Source: Rosa chinensis (taxonomy: Eukaryota; Streptophyta; Magnoliopsida; Rosales; Rosaceae). Taken from it: a stretch of 64,000 nucleotides of DNA. Both the position numbers and the translations under genes were made by a program. The DNA is taken from contig NC_037090.1 in assembly GCF_002994745.2 (NCBI RefSeq), positions 17,100,001 to 17,164,000 on the forward strand, read 5' to 3'. This document shows positions 36,239-47,239 of this stretch, in pieces (the stretch's first letter is position 1; each line of letters starts with the position of its first letter). Below the pieces are notes generated by a model, which had not been told where the DNA came from, did not search any database, and saw only the letters and a list, made by a program, of their open reading frames with translations.

Positions 36239-37971
36239 TTTTTTTTTGACACAGTAAAAGAGATTTCATTTAATCCCAAAGCCAGAACGGCACGTACAAA
36301 TAGTCCCCGTATACTTGTACCCTACATCAGTGGTCAAGCAGGTAAGGGAAAACGTGTACCATCCACTAGTACATTGTCGCTCACTTATTCAAGAGCCTAC
36401 AGTATTACAACTCTCAGATTACACAAACAAAACTACATCGAATCTGCCTTCGTCAATGCACTCAATTGGGGTACTCCAGGAGATTCATTAACTTGGTGTA
36501 ATAAGAACCATAGCAGTGCAAACTAAAATTGAAATAAAAACTGAATTTAACTTTTCTCCTTGCCCTTAGAAATAGCGCACAGAGAAACAGTAAGGTAAGT
36601 CAACCTGAGCCGTTCCAAGGTAGTAGCAGTCTTCTTATTCTTGGGAGGAATCTTATTCCTTGATCCTAAAGGTCTCCCCCGCTTCTTCTTCCCTTCCTTG
36701 TTGTCCTGATAGACCACAATCTTTGGCACTAATGTGCCTGCCGAAGTCTCCACCAAACCCAAAGATTTTACAGAGAACTTAGTAGTGAATTCTGGCATCT
36801 TCAGTTTCTTAGGAGGCAAAAATAAGCCTCGTCTATCATCCAGCAACTCAGGCAACCTTTGCTTAGGCTTTTTTGGAGAGACATTTGGGGACGCAGGCCT
36901 GTCCCTCTTCTTCAGCAGGTTCTCCTCCACCGAAACCACTGCCAGGCTATCATCAGAGCTACCCTCTGACCTATTCTCCATATTCCTCAACACTATGGCC
37001 CTCTTCTCCTTCCTCGGCTTTCCAAACTGCACCTCAGAGAACAAAGAACGCACTGCAGGCGTTGGGACATTCAACTGAAACTTGAAGGTTGCATTCCCCA
37101 GTTGAAAACGCCCTTCAGCAAAATTTAATGTCGAGGACCCAGCCCTAGTTGTAGGCTTCAATGGCGCTGAAGCATTTGCAGTACACACTCCAGTTTCATG
37201 ATAGATCAGCGCACAAGTACGACAATGACCAGTCAAATTTTCAAAGAAAAAAGAGATCTCCTCTTCAATACCTGGAGCAATTTGCATCCTCTTCTTCAAG
37301 AAAAGAGGTTTAGTGATTTCATGCGAAACCCTAACCCTAACTTCCTTTTTGTACTTGAACAGCTGCTCATCCATGTCAAGATATTTGCCCGCCATCGAAG
37401 CAATATTCACGATGTTCGCCTTCACCTCAAACAGCGATGGAATATCAGTGATTCGGACCCAATAGATGATGGATCACAGATCGACCCTATCAATCGGAGA
37501 AACCCCATCATACTCTTGTAATATCAAGGGAGTCCGGTTATAGTGCCATGCTCCTCCCTTCAGAATCTTCTTACAATCTCCACGAGCATCAAAGGAGAAC
37601 AACAATCGATCCTTTGGTTTCTCCTAGATCTGGAAAGCTTTCTCTAGTACCCAAATCCGCCAGAAATGGTGCCTCACCTCCCGGATATCCACTGCCTTGG
37701 TGGTCAGAAAACTACCGAGTAGAAATGCCTGAGAGGCGCGCTTCACTGGTCCAACAATCATTTTGGTGAGATCCACCACTTCATCATCTGCAAGTGCCAT
37801 AGAGGATGCGAAACTTGTTGTCATACTCTCGATGGACGTCATGGATGATGAACGAAACACGTCAAGATGGACGCCACATAAGGGTATATTATTGCAATAT
37901 CGTGACTGCAGTGAAAACTAGGGTTTTTCTCACAGAAAGAAAAACTGGTTTTGTATATATCAATGGAAAAT
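36239..37971 (-). mobile_element. ORF1-only LINE derivative (1.73 kb)
   Basis: On the minus strand the element runs from 37971 to a poly(A) tail, seen as a T run at 36238-36247. A perfect 17-base duplication TAGTTGTTCTTTAAGTT flanks it (36222-36238 and 37972-37988), so both ends are certain. It encodes only a DUF4283/zinc-knuckle protein and has no endonuclease, reverse transcriptase or RNase H. The 5' part is leader-like (aaaccctagttt...), so this is not simple 5' truncation; the ORF2 region is absent. It probably moved with enzymes from a full LINE. Confidence 0.85.
36547..37860 (-). pseudogene. LINE ORF1 (DUF4283 plus CCHC zinc knuckle), broken
   Basis: The N-terminal part is open at 37860-37624, and the longer downstream part at 37425-36547 (292 codons). 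Stops or frameshifts lie between them (about 37430-37620). The long part contains an intact zinc knuckle CRTCALIYHETGVC (C-x2-C-x4-H-x4-C), then a Lys/Pro-rich basic tail with KKRGRPLGSRNK, an AT-hook-like nucleic-acid-binding motif. Such proteins coat LINE RNA. Start codon assignment on the broken gene is approximate. Confidence 0.75.
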
Positions 37972-39128
37972 TAGTTGTTCTTTAAGTTGAAAAACTTGAT
38001 GCCTCATTTAAAAGATTCAATATATATGTGAATATTTTCATGATCCATATAGTCATGGTCATTTATGGCTTGAGATGAATGATAAATCGTTTTGATTTGA
38101 TTCAAAAAAAAAAAATAGTCATGGTCAATATTAAAATTGGTAAAGAACGAGTTATGGTAGTTGTTTTGCAAACGAAGTGATTGGTGATGATGTATTCATG
38201 TATCCAAGATATGTTTGATGGTTTTATAACCTCTTTCAATATGTTTCAACCAATTTCGTTGTTTGCTAATTCTTCATGTGGACTACAATTATTTCATTTG
38301 TCATTGACGTTCACATATATTCTTGAAGAAACATTGATTGTATATCATGGCGAAGAGGAGAAAATTGAACCTGCAAGAAAATATTTAATTAATATTTTGA
38401 TATATAAAGTACTTAATTCTTATTTTATTTTTGTGAATATTTTTATTAATTTTTTATTTATTTATTAATGAAGAGGGGTATAGATGGAAGTTTGATGACA
38501 AAAAACTATAGAGGGTGTACATTAAGAAATTTGGGAGGATCGGGGAGAGGGTGTATATATAAAACTTTTCTCTATTTATTTTTTTTATAAGCTTTTGTTC
38601 TATTTTATTTAAGAAAATTTTCTTCTGCTTTTGTTCTTTACTTTTTCGCTTCCGTTATCATTTTTTTTTTCCTTAAGTATTTTCATAGAAAGTTATGATT
38701 AACAATATCTCATTTAAATTTGAACTTTAAATTTTCGCACTAGATCTTAAATATGCATCTCTTCTCTCAACTCTCTCGTGGGGTTATATACTCTAACTTA
38801 AGGTCAAAAGACTGAAAATTATGATAGTCTTATCGAAGTCATACGATATAGCTAATGACGTACAAGAGAAGCCAAAGAACTATGACATCATTTCAGTGGC
38901 CTCCTTGTAGTTACCACTAATATATGGTCACTAAATGGGTTTTCTGACCAACAATTTGCTATTTTAAGTGACCACTTCAATGGTCATTAATGAGAAGCAC
39001 AGAAGCTGCAGTTATGCAGTACACTAGCATGGCCGTCTCCTGCAGTACTTGGAGCAGGTTCTGATGATAATTCACATATAAGACGATGGGAACGACCAAT
39101 ATCAGCCCCAAGTCCACCATTGGATACC

Positions 39129-41130
39129 ATGAATAAGATTGATGATCTTCCTGACACTTTGCTGGTTCAAATCCTCTGTAGACTTCCTTGTAATATATAA
39201 GTCGGCTTTTCAACGCAAGTGTGTCTCGAAACGTTGGCTCACTCTCATGTCTGATCCTTATTTTGTTCGGCGCTATGTGCGTTTCCAACATGTTGAGCAA
39301 GCCTATCGGAGGTGGTCTACTGGACACATATAGCACATTCTTTCCATTGTGCGAAACAAGCAATCTTCCATTGCATTTCATGATCCCTAGCTTTTTTTTT
39401 GATGCAAGGAGTAATAGCAGAGGAGCAATCTCTCTAACACTCCAATTTATAAGCTAAAAATTGCGAATGACAATGGAGGGGGACCTAATCAAAACCTCCA
39501 GAATAAACAAACAAGTCAATGAAATCTAAACTGTACGTGGAATACCCAAAACATCACTCTCAAAGAACGACAAGAGAAATGGAGAAGGCATATCTCACCA
39601 TACTTGTTCCGACAAAGATGTTCATGATTAGCTAGATCCCTAGGTTGTTTTAGAGCCAAAGAAGAATTGGAGTCCCAATGTTAACCAAAACCAGTTTTGT
39701 TCGGGATGTGTAAATGGTGTAATGACTTGGTTTTGTGTTGCTCAACCTTGTATGATCTAAGTGATTTCTACATATGCAATCCATTAACCAAGCAATGGGT
39801 TGCTCTTTCTCCTACCGTTTATGATTACTTTGGAAACCTCTGAAAACACAAGAAATTTAATGAAAATAAAATTCATTAAATAAATCGGTCAATCTTTGAA
39901 ATTTTGACGAAACAAGCTTAGTTGGCACATGGGTCATACAAAAGGTACATGTGGCTCATACATCACCAAAATTATGTGAGATTCGAGGATGACACATCTC
40001 AAAACACGAGTGATCCATTGATTGAATGACGCGGAAACATCAATTGTGGAAGCGTCAATTTATCGCTAATTGATTGTTGCTCGAGTTAAGCATTTAAAGC
40101 GGATCAATCATATTAAACTTATTGATCTTGATGAAAATCAAGCATCAAATACAAATATCGATCAGATTAAATTGTTTAATTATGATTGAAATCAAGTATT
40201 AAATTCAAATATCAATTAAATTAAATTGTTTGAGTCTGATTGAAATCAAATATTAAATAAAATCATATTTGATTGGCTTATTCCTTAAATAAAAAGTAAT
40301 TAAATCAATAAATTAAAACTGATTGATTTAATTACATATTTACGGAATGTGATTAATACTATGTCATCAATGCATTCCAAATTATGGGAGACGACCGACA
40401 GAGGGACGCAAGCAGATGAAAGACACATCTCCAAAGCCTAGAAGTCTCCCAAGCTCGTGAAGAACCATCAAGCTGACAAATAGTCTGTCTCTTCACCCCA
40501 CCGACTTCAGACAAACAAGGGAAATCACCTGCAAGCTCAGAAGTCGTCAAATTCGCGGAGAATCAACAAGCACCAAGCAAATGTGCCGATTCATCATTCA
40601 TCCCCTACCAAAGCTGAAGAACGCACACCACGTGACACCACTCGTGGCCCAAACCCAATCAAGATCAAGCCTCTACAGCCCTTGGTCAATCGTCTTCCTC
40701 AAATCGTTAACATAACAAGAAGTTAACACTGCAACCGTTTGATTCACGATCAAGTGCTTGCCACCCTTGGATCAAATCAACGTCAGAGAAGATTCTTGTG
40801 AAAGAGCATCTACAGAGATTGTAATCCTCAAATTCATTAACAAAATATATTATTTTGTACACGTGTCATTCTTTCATTCGTCATAGGAAATTCGTGTTTA
40901 CAACCTCAAAAGAGTAAGGGATCGAATTAAGGGTTCATCTGTGAACCCTACTACAATTACCCAGAGGAATTAGGTGATGATCGTTATCCTAGTCATACTA
41001 GTTCTATACTCAGTGTTCAATATACGTACGTGGAGAGTTGTACAATTAAGACCGTTATCTTCTCAAGTGCAGATCTTTTCTTTCGAAACTGGTGAATATA
41101 TGGAGAGAGTTGGTTTATTCCTTACGCTTT
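39129..41130 (+). pseudogene. F-box protein pseudogene interrupted by a solo LTR
   Basis: The gene opens at 39129 with MNKIDDLPDTLLVQILCRLP, the start of an F-box. After a frameshift (about 39195) it continues with the F-box end, VSKRWLTLMSDPYFV (39216-39260). An F-box-associated segment (LYDLSDFYICNPLTKQW) lies at about 39740-39805. A solo LTR interrupts the frame at 39840, and the frame resumes after 40903. A later stretch near 41070-41120 reads FSFETGEYMERV, typical of the C-terminal domain. F-box proteins are substrate adaptors of SCF ubiquitin ligases; this copy is dead. Confidence 0.72.
39841..40902 (+). mobile_element. Solo LTR (1,062 bp) of an LTR retrotransposon
   Basis: The sequence starts TGAAAACACAAG and ends TTCGTGTTTACA (TG...CA). 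A perfect 5-base duplication ACCTC lies on both sides (39836-39840 and 40903-40907). No internal retroviral-type genes remain, so it arose by recombination between two LTRs. The 3' end wording resembles Ty3/gypsy LTRs of Rosaceae. The orientation is inferred from that ending. Confidence 0.82.
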
Positions 41131-41841
41131 GACGGGCTCTTCATCTCTGCTGTAAGCCTTGCTTGCAATGGATTGTTGTATGGGCCGGTTTGGTTTACTT
41201 AATCATGGAGGTATAGTGTAATACTGTAATTGAGGTGGACCTGTTTGGGAGTACAATCAGTTTGGTTAATTAAGGTGCCGTTTGAACTTCGATATGTATC
41301 TAGGTGTTTGCCGAGGCCTGAGGGTGTCTTCAGTTGTGCCTGCAATAGGTTCATGATGATTCAAGTGTTTGGGAGTCGAGAGAAGAGGTAGACAACGCCA
41401 GAGGCAATTAAATTGAAGAAATGGTATTCGATAGTCAAAGGGTTCCCTTAAATCAGATGATTAAAGATCTATTCTTTGATAACTGACTTTCATATAAGCT
41501 TGAGCAAAGAGGTATACTAGGTTTCCACCCAAATAATGAGGATATCCTGGTTTTTGGTTTAAGTGACTTCATTGTCATGTGCAATTTTCGTGTTAGTTCC
41601 CCAAACTTGCAGTCCATCAGTTTCTAAAATGGTCTACCCATTTGTGCTTCCATGGTGGCCAACACCAGTTCCTAGGCTCTAGATAAGATTCAGTTAATTT
41701 CATTTCTCTTGCAGTTATCTTATGCTTCTCAGTGTTGTTATGTTCTAGTAATTTACTTGTAGCATTTAATGGATATTAACTTATATATCATTAACATGAC
41801 TGGAAGAGACTGATATAGCAAAATTTAATTGGAGATGTTTT

Positions 41842-41962
41842 TTTTTTTATAATTATTTTTCAAAAGAGGATCAAAGGGTTTCACTCCTGCCCCCATGGTG
41901 ACTCGAACCCATGACTTCGTACATAGGTAGTGGGTGCTCTAACCACTGAGCTAACACCATTA
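41842..41962 (-). mobile_element. tRNA-derived SINE
   Basis: Read on the minus strand, it starts ggtgttagctcagtggttag (A box) and has ggttcgagtcacc (B box) about 30 bases later, as in a tRNA. It ends in an A-rich tail, seen as a T run at about 41838-41848. The acceptor and T-arm do not pair as in a true tRNA, so it is a SINE and not a tRNA gene. A clear target duplication was not found. Confidence 0.7.
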
Positions 41963-42689
41963 ACAAGTAATATCTCAACCAACTTAACCTCGTGGTATTT
42001 GTCTTTCCAATATCGGAATAACTGTCAGTTTGAATCCCTCATCTCTGTTTAAAAAAGCATTATGTGAATTGGGTATGAACAGCGAACAAATTGATTCTGA
42101 AATAGTGTCAGAGTTGTATCGAAGGCAGATGCATGAATGTAAGCTGAAAGTGTAGCGAGCAAATGTTGCTGCTTTGCTTGATGGGTATGAAATAAGGATG
42201 GTATTGTTATTAAAAATTTAAAACTCCCTAAATTGGATTGGGGTAGGAACAATTTTGGGTGATAGTAGCAAATTGGTCTTGAACTCTTGATGTTAATATT
42301 GGCCAAACAGTGAGATCCAAGGAACACTAAGAATTTTCAGAACAATCAAAATCTGAGAGAGGTGAATTTGGTTCATTTTAGTAAACTTGGATATTGGTAA
42401 AGGCATCCAAGTTTAGATTGAAGAAGTACAAGTCCTGGTTTTCTCCGTGTTTGAATGAACCAAGCACTGCTAAATAAATGAAAACTGAAGGGACAATACC
42501 AATAATGCATCATTCTTTCATGCATCAAGTTCAAACTGTTATTTGCAGCATCATATTCGTATATACTAAAAGTAAATTGCTTTAGGAGCCATAATATTAT
42601 TATAATTTACAAAGACAGGTTTACAGCTTTGAATAAAGATTTCATCTTCACAAAATGTATGCAAATTTATTGTGTTTGGAATCAAAACC
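41963..42689. other. Intergenic between the SINE and the transporter
   Basis: A further B-box-like cagtttgaatccc followed by a short A run lies at about 42029-42057 and may be a second, degraded SINE. The rest holds the transporter's probable 3' untranslated region. No gene is supported. Confidence 0.35.
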
Positions 42690-44393
42690 TTAGTTTGCAG
42701 GAGGCAATAGTGGGTCTTCTGAAGCGTGAGACTTGTTCTGTTTTCTTTTCAAAGCTAACAGAAGCCAATAGAGAAAACCAGCAGAGAAGAAGCTAACAAA
42801 CCATGCATTGTTGTAGATGATCACAAATGTATGTGATACTGAAGAAAGAACCCCAACTTTTTGCAAGAAACCTGGAACCACGGGCAAAATCCCAAACACA
42901 AGAGCTGCCATTGCTGGCAAATTGTAGCCTCCCGTATAGTAGTAAGCGCCATAAGGACTTTGTGTGTACAAGTCCTTCATGCTTAAGTTTGTATTGTGGA
43001 CAAGATAGTAATCTGCGAGAATTATGCCTCCAATTGGACCCAACAGAGCAGAATATCCAACAAGCCATGTGTAGACAAAGCTCTCACTTGATCTAAGAAG
43101 CCTCCATGGCTGAAATGCAATTCCAAGCAAAGCTGTGAAAATAGCTCCCCTTCTGAATGTGAACTTCGAAGGACTAAGATTGACTAGCGCATTTGCTGGT
43201 GCCACAACATTAGCTGCAATGTTGGTGGTAAGGGTAGCAAGGCTAACACCCAAAATGGCTAGGAATATTGTTGTTACCCCTCCGATCTCACCAAGAAGTT
43301 GGATTGGATTGGATATGACACGCCCAAAAATTACCTCAGTGGAGCAGGTTACAGCTAGGCCAACGAATGTGAATGCCCCCATGAAGATTGGCAGCCCCGC
43401 CTGACCGATGACCTGATCAGTCTGGCTCTTGGCGTATCGGGTAAAATCGGGTATGTTGAGAGCAACAGTAGCCCAGAAGCTTATGTTTGCAGTGAGGGAA
43501 GGAAAGAAGAGGGACCAAAATTGTTGGGATGTTAGTTTGGAGGATATGGAAAGCATGTGGCTAAAACCACCAGCTTTGACATAAGCCCAAATTACTAGGC
43601 AGGACGTGAGTGTGATTAGAATTGGAGCAGAGTATTTCTCAAGCTCTCTGATTCCATCCATGCCTTTCCAAACAATGGCCGATTGGGCAACCCAAAAGAC
43701 AATAAAACAAGCAAACTCTAATGGGGATGTGCCTAGCCATGGCAGGAATTGAGACAAAGAGGAACTTTTGATTGAACTTGGTAGTAGAAGGAAAATTGCT
43801 TCACCACCGATCCACGTCTCAATTCCATACCAACCACAACCTACCAAGGCTCTAAGAAGAGTTGGGATATGAGCACCATGGATCCCAAATGAGGATCTAG
43901 CCAAAACCGGGAAAGAGATGCCATATTTAGTGCCTGGATGACCGGTGAGGATCAGTGGGACTAGTAGTACTACGTTGGCTGCTACAACTGTGGCAATTCC
44001 TTGCCACCAAGCCATTCCAAGGTCAACTAGACTACCAGCCAAGTAGTAAGTTGGCACTCCCACAACAAGGCCAACCCAAAGACTAGCCAATTCCCACCGG
44101 GAAAAACTCCTCTGGTCCGGCGTTGTGGGCTTGAGATCGTCGTTGGTGAGCGTGGGATCGGCTTCAAAGTCATCGAATTTGGGACTAGGAGTGGATTGGA
44201 TTGAAGCCATGGTGGTGAAAATGGGGCTTCTAAGAGTAAGATGATGATGAGCTTGTACATGGGTGGTGTGGAACTTGGCAGTTAAGTTAGTTGGCAGAAA
44301 AGGAGAGGTCAGAAAGCTAGAGCAGGGTCTTGGGTTTCTTGTTATTGCAGGAAAGGAGGGATGGACATGAAAGCTGAGACATTTGGGCACCAT
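42690..44393 (-). CDS. PLUTO: Plastid nucleobase transporter, NCS1 family (PLUTO type)
   Basis: This NCS1 membrane carrier moves nucleobases; its Arabidopsis relative PLUTO transports uracil, adenine and guanine across the plastid envelope. The single exon encodes 567 aa. Residues 1-60 are Ser/Thr/His/Pro-rich and poor in acids, as in a transit peptide; a second Met at position 62 may be an alternative start. The conserved core includes [19 protein letters not shown] (108-126), [20 protein letters not shown] (152-171), [13 protein letters not shown] (187-199) and [10 protein letters not shown] (about 312-321). About twelve hydrophobic segments are expected, and a short hydrophilic C-terminus follows. 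The reading frame is intact, and the length and lack of introns fit the family. Confidence 0.9.
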   Translation of the reverse strand: MVPKCLSFHVHPSFPAITRNPRPCSSFLTSPFLPTNLTAKFHTTHVQAHHHLTLRSPIFTTMASIQSTPSPKFDDFEADPTLTNDDLKPTTPDQRSFSRWELASLWVGLVVGVPTYYLAGSLVDLGMAWWQGIATVVAANVVLLVPLILTGHPGTKYGISFPVLARSSFGIHGAHIPTLLRALVGCGWYGIETWIGGEAIFLLLPSSIKSSSLSQFLPWLGTSPLEFACFIVFWVAQSAIVWKGMDGIRELEKYSAPILITLTSCLVIWAYVKAGGFSHMLSISSKLTSQQFWSLFFPSLTANISFWATVALNIPDFTRYAKSQTDQVIGQAGLPIFMGAFTFVGLAVTCSTEVIFGRVISNPIQLLGEIGGVTTIFLAILGVSLATLTTNIAANVVAPANALVNLSPSKFTFRRGAIFTALLGIAFQPWRLLRSSESFVYTWLVGYSALLGPIGGIILADYYLVHNTNLSMKDLYTQSPYGAYYYTGGYNLPAMAALVFGILPVVPGFLQKVGVLSSVSHTFVIIYNNAWFVSFFSAGFLYWLLLALKRKQNKSHASEDPLLPPAN

Positions 44394-45967
44394 GATTCAC
44401 TGGGATTCCTAATGACTCTGGAATCTATGGTATCAGTTTGAGATAGATGATGAGTGGTTGCTATCAACCAATGAGAATTGCTTTGTTTTTGTGTGAATGA
44501 ATGGGGTTCCTTGGAGTCTAAGTCCCACAAGTTGACTATTCTATATTTTGAAATTTGGAATCTTGGATCAAATGACAGATCAAATCCGCAACTCTAAGAA
44601 TCAAATGACAGAGCAAGTCTGCAACTATAATATATTTTATCTCCTTAATCAAACATTAGGAAATTTCCAGGTAACCTACAGCAATGTACTTTCTTTGTTG
44701 AAGGGATTAAAATAACATACTTTCAATGTATCAGCATCCTTCTTACTTTGTTACAAGTCAGGAAGTTACTCGTAGGGGGAATTTGGAGTTCTTTTTCTAA
44801 CTCTACTTTCACTATGCCACGTTTTTGTTAAGCGATTAAGCAAATTATATAAGCTGTATTATATATAGCACCATCATATCGGTTCTAACAACAAAATTAT
44901 TCGATTAAGTTGTTCCCCAAAGCCAATGATGCATTAGTGGGTGTCCAAAGAGAATTGGAGCTAAATATGTAACCACCCACTATCACACATATCATGTTGA
45001 ACCACCTTAGTGTTTTAACCTTAATGTAACCAAAAGTAAAATCAACAAAAACGGGTCTCAAATCATGTCGGCAGATCTTAAAATGGGAGCTAAATGATTT
45101 AAGAATTGAACACGAATGATGCATGAGTAGTGGCAAACTACCAACAACCAGAATAGGAACCTTAAGGTGTCCAGGGATCATGAATGTGTAGATAGAAATC
45201 ATAGAATCACTCATTTTGCTCAAGTCGTGGAAATATTAGGGTCTACATCCCCTTATTCTATCGTTTCTTTCGCCTTGGGACAAAAGCTTCATTGATTTGT
45301 AGTCACCGAGACAAAGTTTCAAAGAAGACTCACCTGTTGAATGACGATAGTTCTATAGTGCTCTGGAGCCGAAAGTAGTCGTTTGAGTATGAAAACAGAA
45401 ACAATGAGCATCTCTCCGCCGTTTGACATGGATTTCAAACATGAGCGGCTGCAACAGAAGCCATGAATCTCTATCCAAACGAATGAAGACAGAGTCCACA
45501 CCGACAGCCAAAGTTATACGCAACAACCTTGTGTGCTTAACTGGTCAGCATCCACCATTCCAACTCACAGAGCACAAAAAGCCACTGAAGACGGAGCTTC
45601 CGTAACCATATGGGGGCACCAAGTCAAAGATTATTGGATAATCTCAACACAGAACCATCTACTTATCACCCGTGAATCACTTACCTGTCCCTTAAGCAAT
45701 CCATCTGTCCAAAATCATATTCAAAATTAAAATCCGGTTGGTGCTTGGATATCTCCAAAAGACCAAATCTTGGTTGTCTGCATCACCAAAAATAATATTC
45801 ATGTCCACTGTCATAGTTACACTTGGGCGACCTGTAACCATAAAAGCGGAGCACTCTCAATGTCCACACCAGCACTGGGTACGTGTAAGCCACTTGAAGC
45901 ACTCAAAGCGGATCAAAACCCAGCATAATCGGAACAATCTACGAAATCAAAGTGCTACCCTTTAGTC
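44394..45967. other. Divergent intergenic region, transporter to RING gene
   Basis: It contains the transporter's promoter and leader at the left and the RING gene's promoter at the right. Open frames such as 45223-44897 (minus) and 45738-45965 (plus) match nothing I recognise and are not supported. Confidence 0.4.
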
Positions 45968-45969
45968 TC

Positions 45970-45977
45970 TTATATAT
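45970..45977 (+). promoter_or_regulatory. TATA box of the RING-H2 gene
   Basis: tatatata lies 126 bases upstream of the start codon, followed by a pyrimidine-rich stretch (ctctctcttctctcgg, about 46024-46039) as in plant leaders. Transcription would start near 46000-46010. This is inferred from position only. Confidence 0.45.
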
Positions 45978-46102
45978 ACGTACACTCAACCAAGTGTCAT
46001 AGCGCATATATAGTCCCACAAAACTCTCTCTTCTCTCGGTCATTTCGTCGAACGCTTTCAGAAACGAGCTTGATTTGCAGAAACCCAGAAGTGAAATGAG
46101 CG

Positions 46103-47080
46103 ATGGAGGACGTTGCATCCAACTTCCAACCTTCTTCACGGTCCTACTTCACACCCCTTTTGATTTCCATGGCCGGAATAGTCTCCACTACTCTAGCCGT
46201 AATAGCATACCATTTCATAGTGACGAAGTTTTGCTTGAGGCATAGGCGTAGGCAGAGACAGAGAATACTAGAAGGATTCTCTAATTTCTCACCGCAACCG
46301 AACCCCAACAACAACCAAACTGGGGTAGATGAGAAAGTCCTGAGCTCTATCCCAATTCTCTCTTACTCCACAAAAGACGGACTGACCGGTCTAGATCAGA
46401 GCGAGTGTGTGATCTGCTTGGGTGAGCTGGAAGATGGTGACATGGTGAGGCTTCTGCCCAATTGCAAACATCTGTTTCACAATCCATGCATAGACAAATG
46501 GTTCTTGGCACATACAAACTGCCCGGTTTGTAGGGCACCTATAGCCGCGCCCATTAAAATTGTGGAGCCTTTGCCTACAGATCAAGAAACCCGAGATCAA
46601 GAAGTTCGAGATGAAGCCAGAAGCGTTGAATGTTCTAATTCGAATTCGTCTCCCCAGAGCCATGAGGAGGAAAGGGGACTACTTGGCAATAATGCAACCA
46701 CTGTTCAATTGCCAAAAAATGGTTTGCTAAGGAATTGTGTGTCCCTCAAGGTGTTGCCTATAGAAGGAAGTAATAAGCAGAAAAGATTTGTGAACGGGTT
46801 GGAGAGGTCATTGTCTTTGGATCTGTCACATATCCTCATCAACGTACAGAGAGAATGTGGTGATTATCACAAGCCCTCTTCATCATCATCACCATCTTCT
46901 CCTTCTTCTTCTTCTTCTCCCCTGGCGAAAGCGGTTCTTGTAGAGTGTGGATCATTCAGGGAAAGATCTTTAAGACAGTTTGATCGGATGTCTACAGTGT
47001 TAATAAGATCACTTTCGCAGTTGCGGGTAGGGCAAAGTAGCAGCACCATGGCTAATGGTCATGAAATTCTTCCTTGTTAG
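46103..47080 (+). CDS. RING-H2 finger E3 ubiquitin ligase, ATL family
   Basis: ATL proteins are membrane-anchored E3 ligases that pass ubiquitin from an E2 to target proteins, often in defence or stress signalling. The single exon encodes 325 aa. A hydrophobic segment at about 19-42 (LISMAGIVSTTLAVIAYHFIV) is the single transmembrane helix, followed by a basic stretch. The GLD-like motif (GLDQ) precedes the RING, with ligands spaced C-x2-C-x15-C-x-H-x2-H-x2-C-x10-C-x2-C (CVIC to CPVC, about 108-149). The C-terminal half is low-complexity with a Ser/Pro run (about 257-273). It is typical of ATL genes to lack introns. An overlapping upstream ATG in another frame (46096) starts a short uORF. Which ATL it is cannot be fixed from sequence alone. 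Confidence 0.9.
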   Translation: MEDVASNFQPSSRSYFTPLLISMAGIVSTTLAVIAYHFIVTKFCLRHRRRQRQRILEGFSNFSPQPNPNNNQTGVDEKVLSSIPILSYSTKDGLTGLDQSECVICLGELEDGDMVRLLPNCKHLFHNPCIDKWFLAHTNCPVCRAPIAAPIKIVEPLPTDQETRDQEVRDEARSVECSNSNSSPQSHEEERGLLGNNATTVQLPKNGLLRNCVSLKVLPIEGSNKQKRFVNGLERSLSLDLSHILINVQRECGDYHKPSSSSSPSSPSSSSSPLAKAVLVECGSFRERSLRQFDRMSTVLIRSLSQLRVGQSSSTMANGHEILPC

Positions 47081-47239
47081 GAGGATGTTCATCTTTTCTT
47101 TTTTGTTAAATGACTTTGCTAGGAGACTATTTTCTTTGTGAAAGTAATAAGCGGGCCAGGATCACATTATTCATTCATTCAATCCAAAAAGAGAGACATT
47201 ATGCATTTTTTTCCTGGACTCCAACAATACTAGACACCT

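Larger units (their letters stand above)
35914..38572. mobile_element. Long-TIR Mutator-like element, host of a LINE derivative
   Basis: Left (35914 to about 36025) and right (about 38463-38572) arms are imperfect inverted copies. Shared words, read from each end, are gagaaa(a)ttt, tacac(c)ctct, ttaatg(c/t)acaccc, tcaaacttccac/t and cttctc/cctc ttcatta. AT-rich flanks share tatttat, compatible with a short target duplication. The only gene-like content is a later insertion at 36239-37971; without it the element is about 0.9 kb. No transposase. Confidence 0.66.

Noticed and set aside
41842..41962. Candidate tRNA gene on the minus strand
   Set aside because: A and B boxes are present, but acceptor and T-arm do not pair and an A-rich tail follows; it is a SINE.
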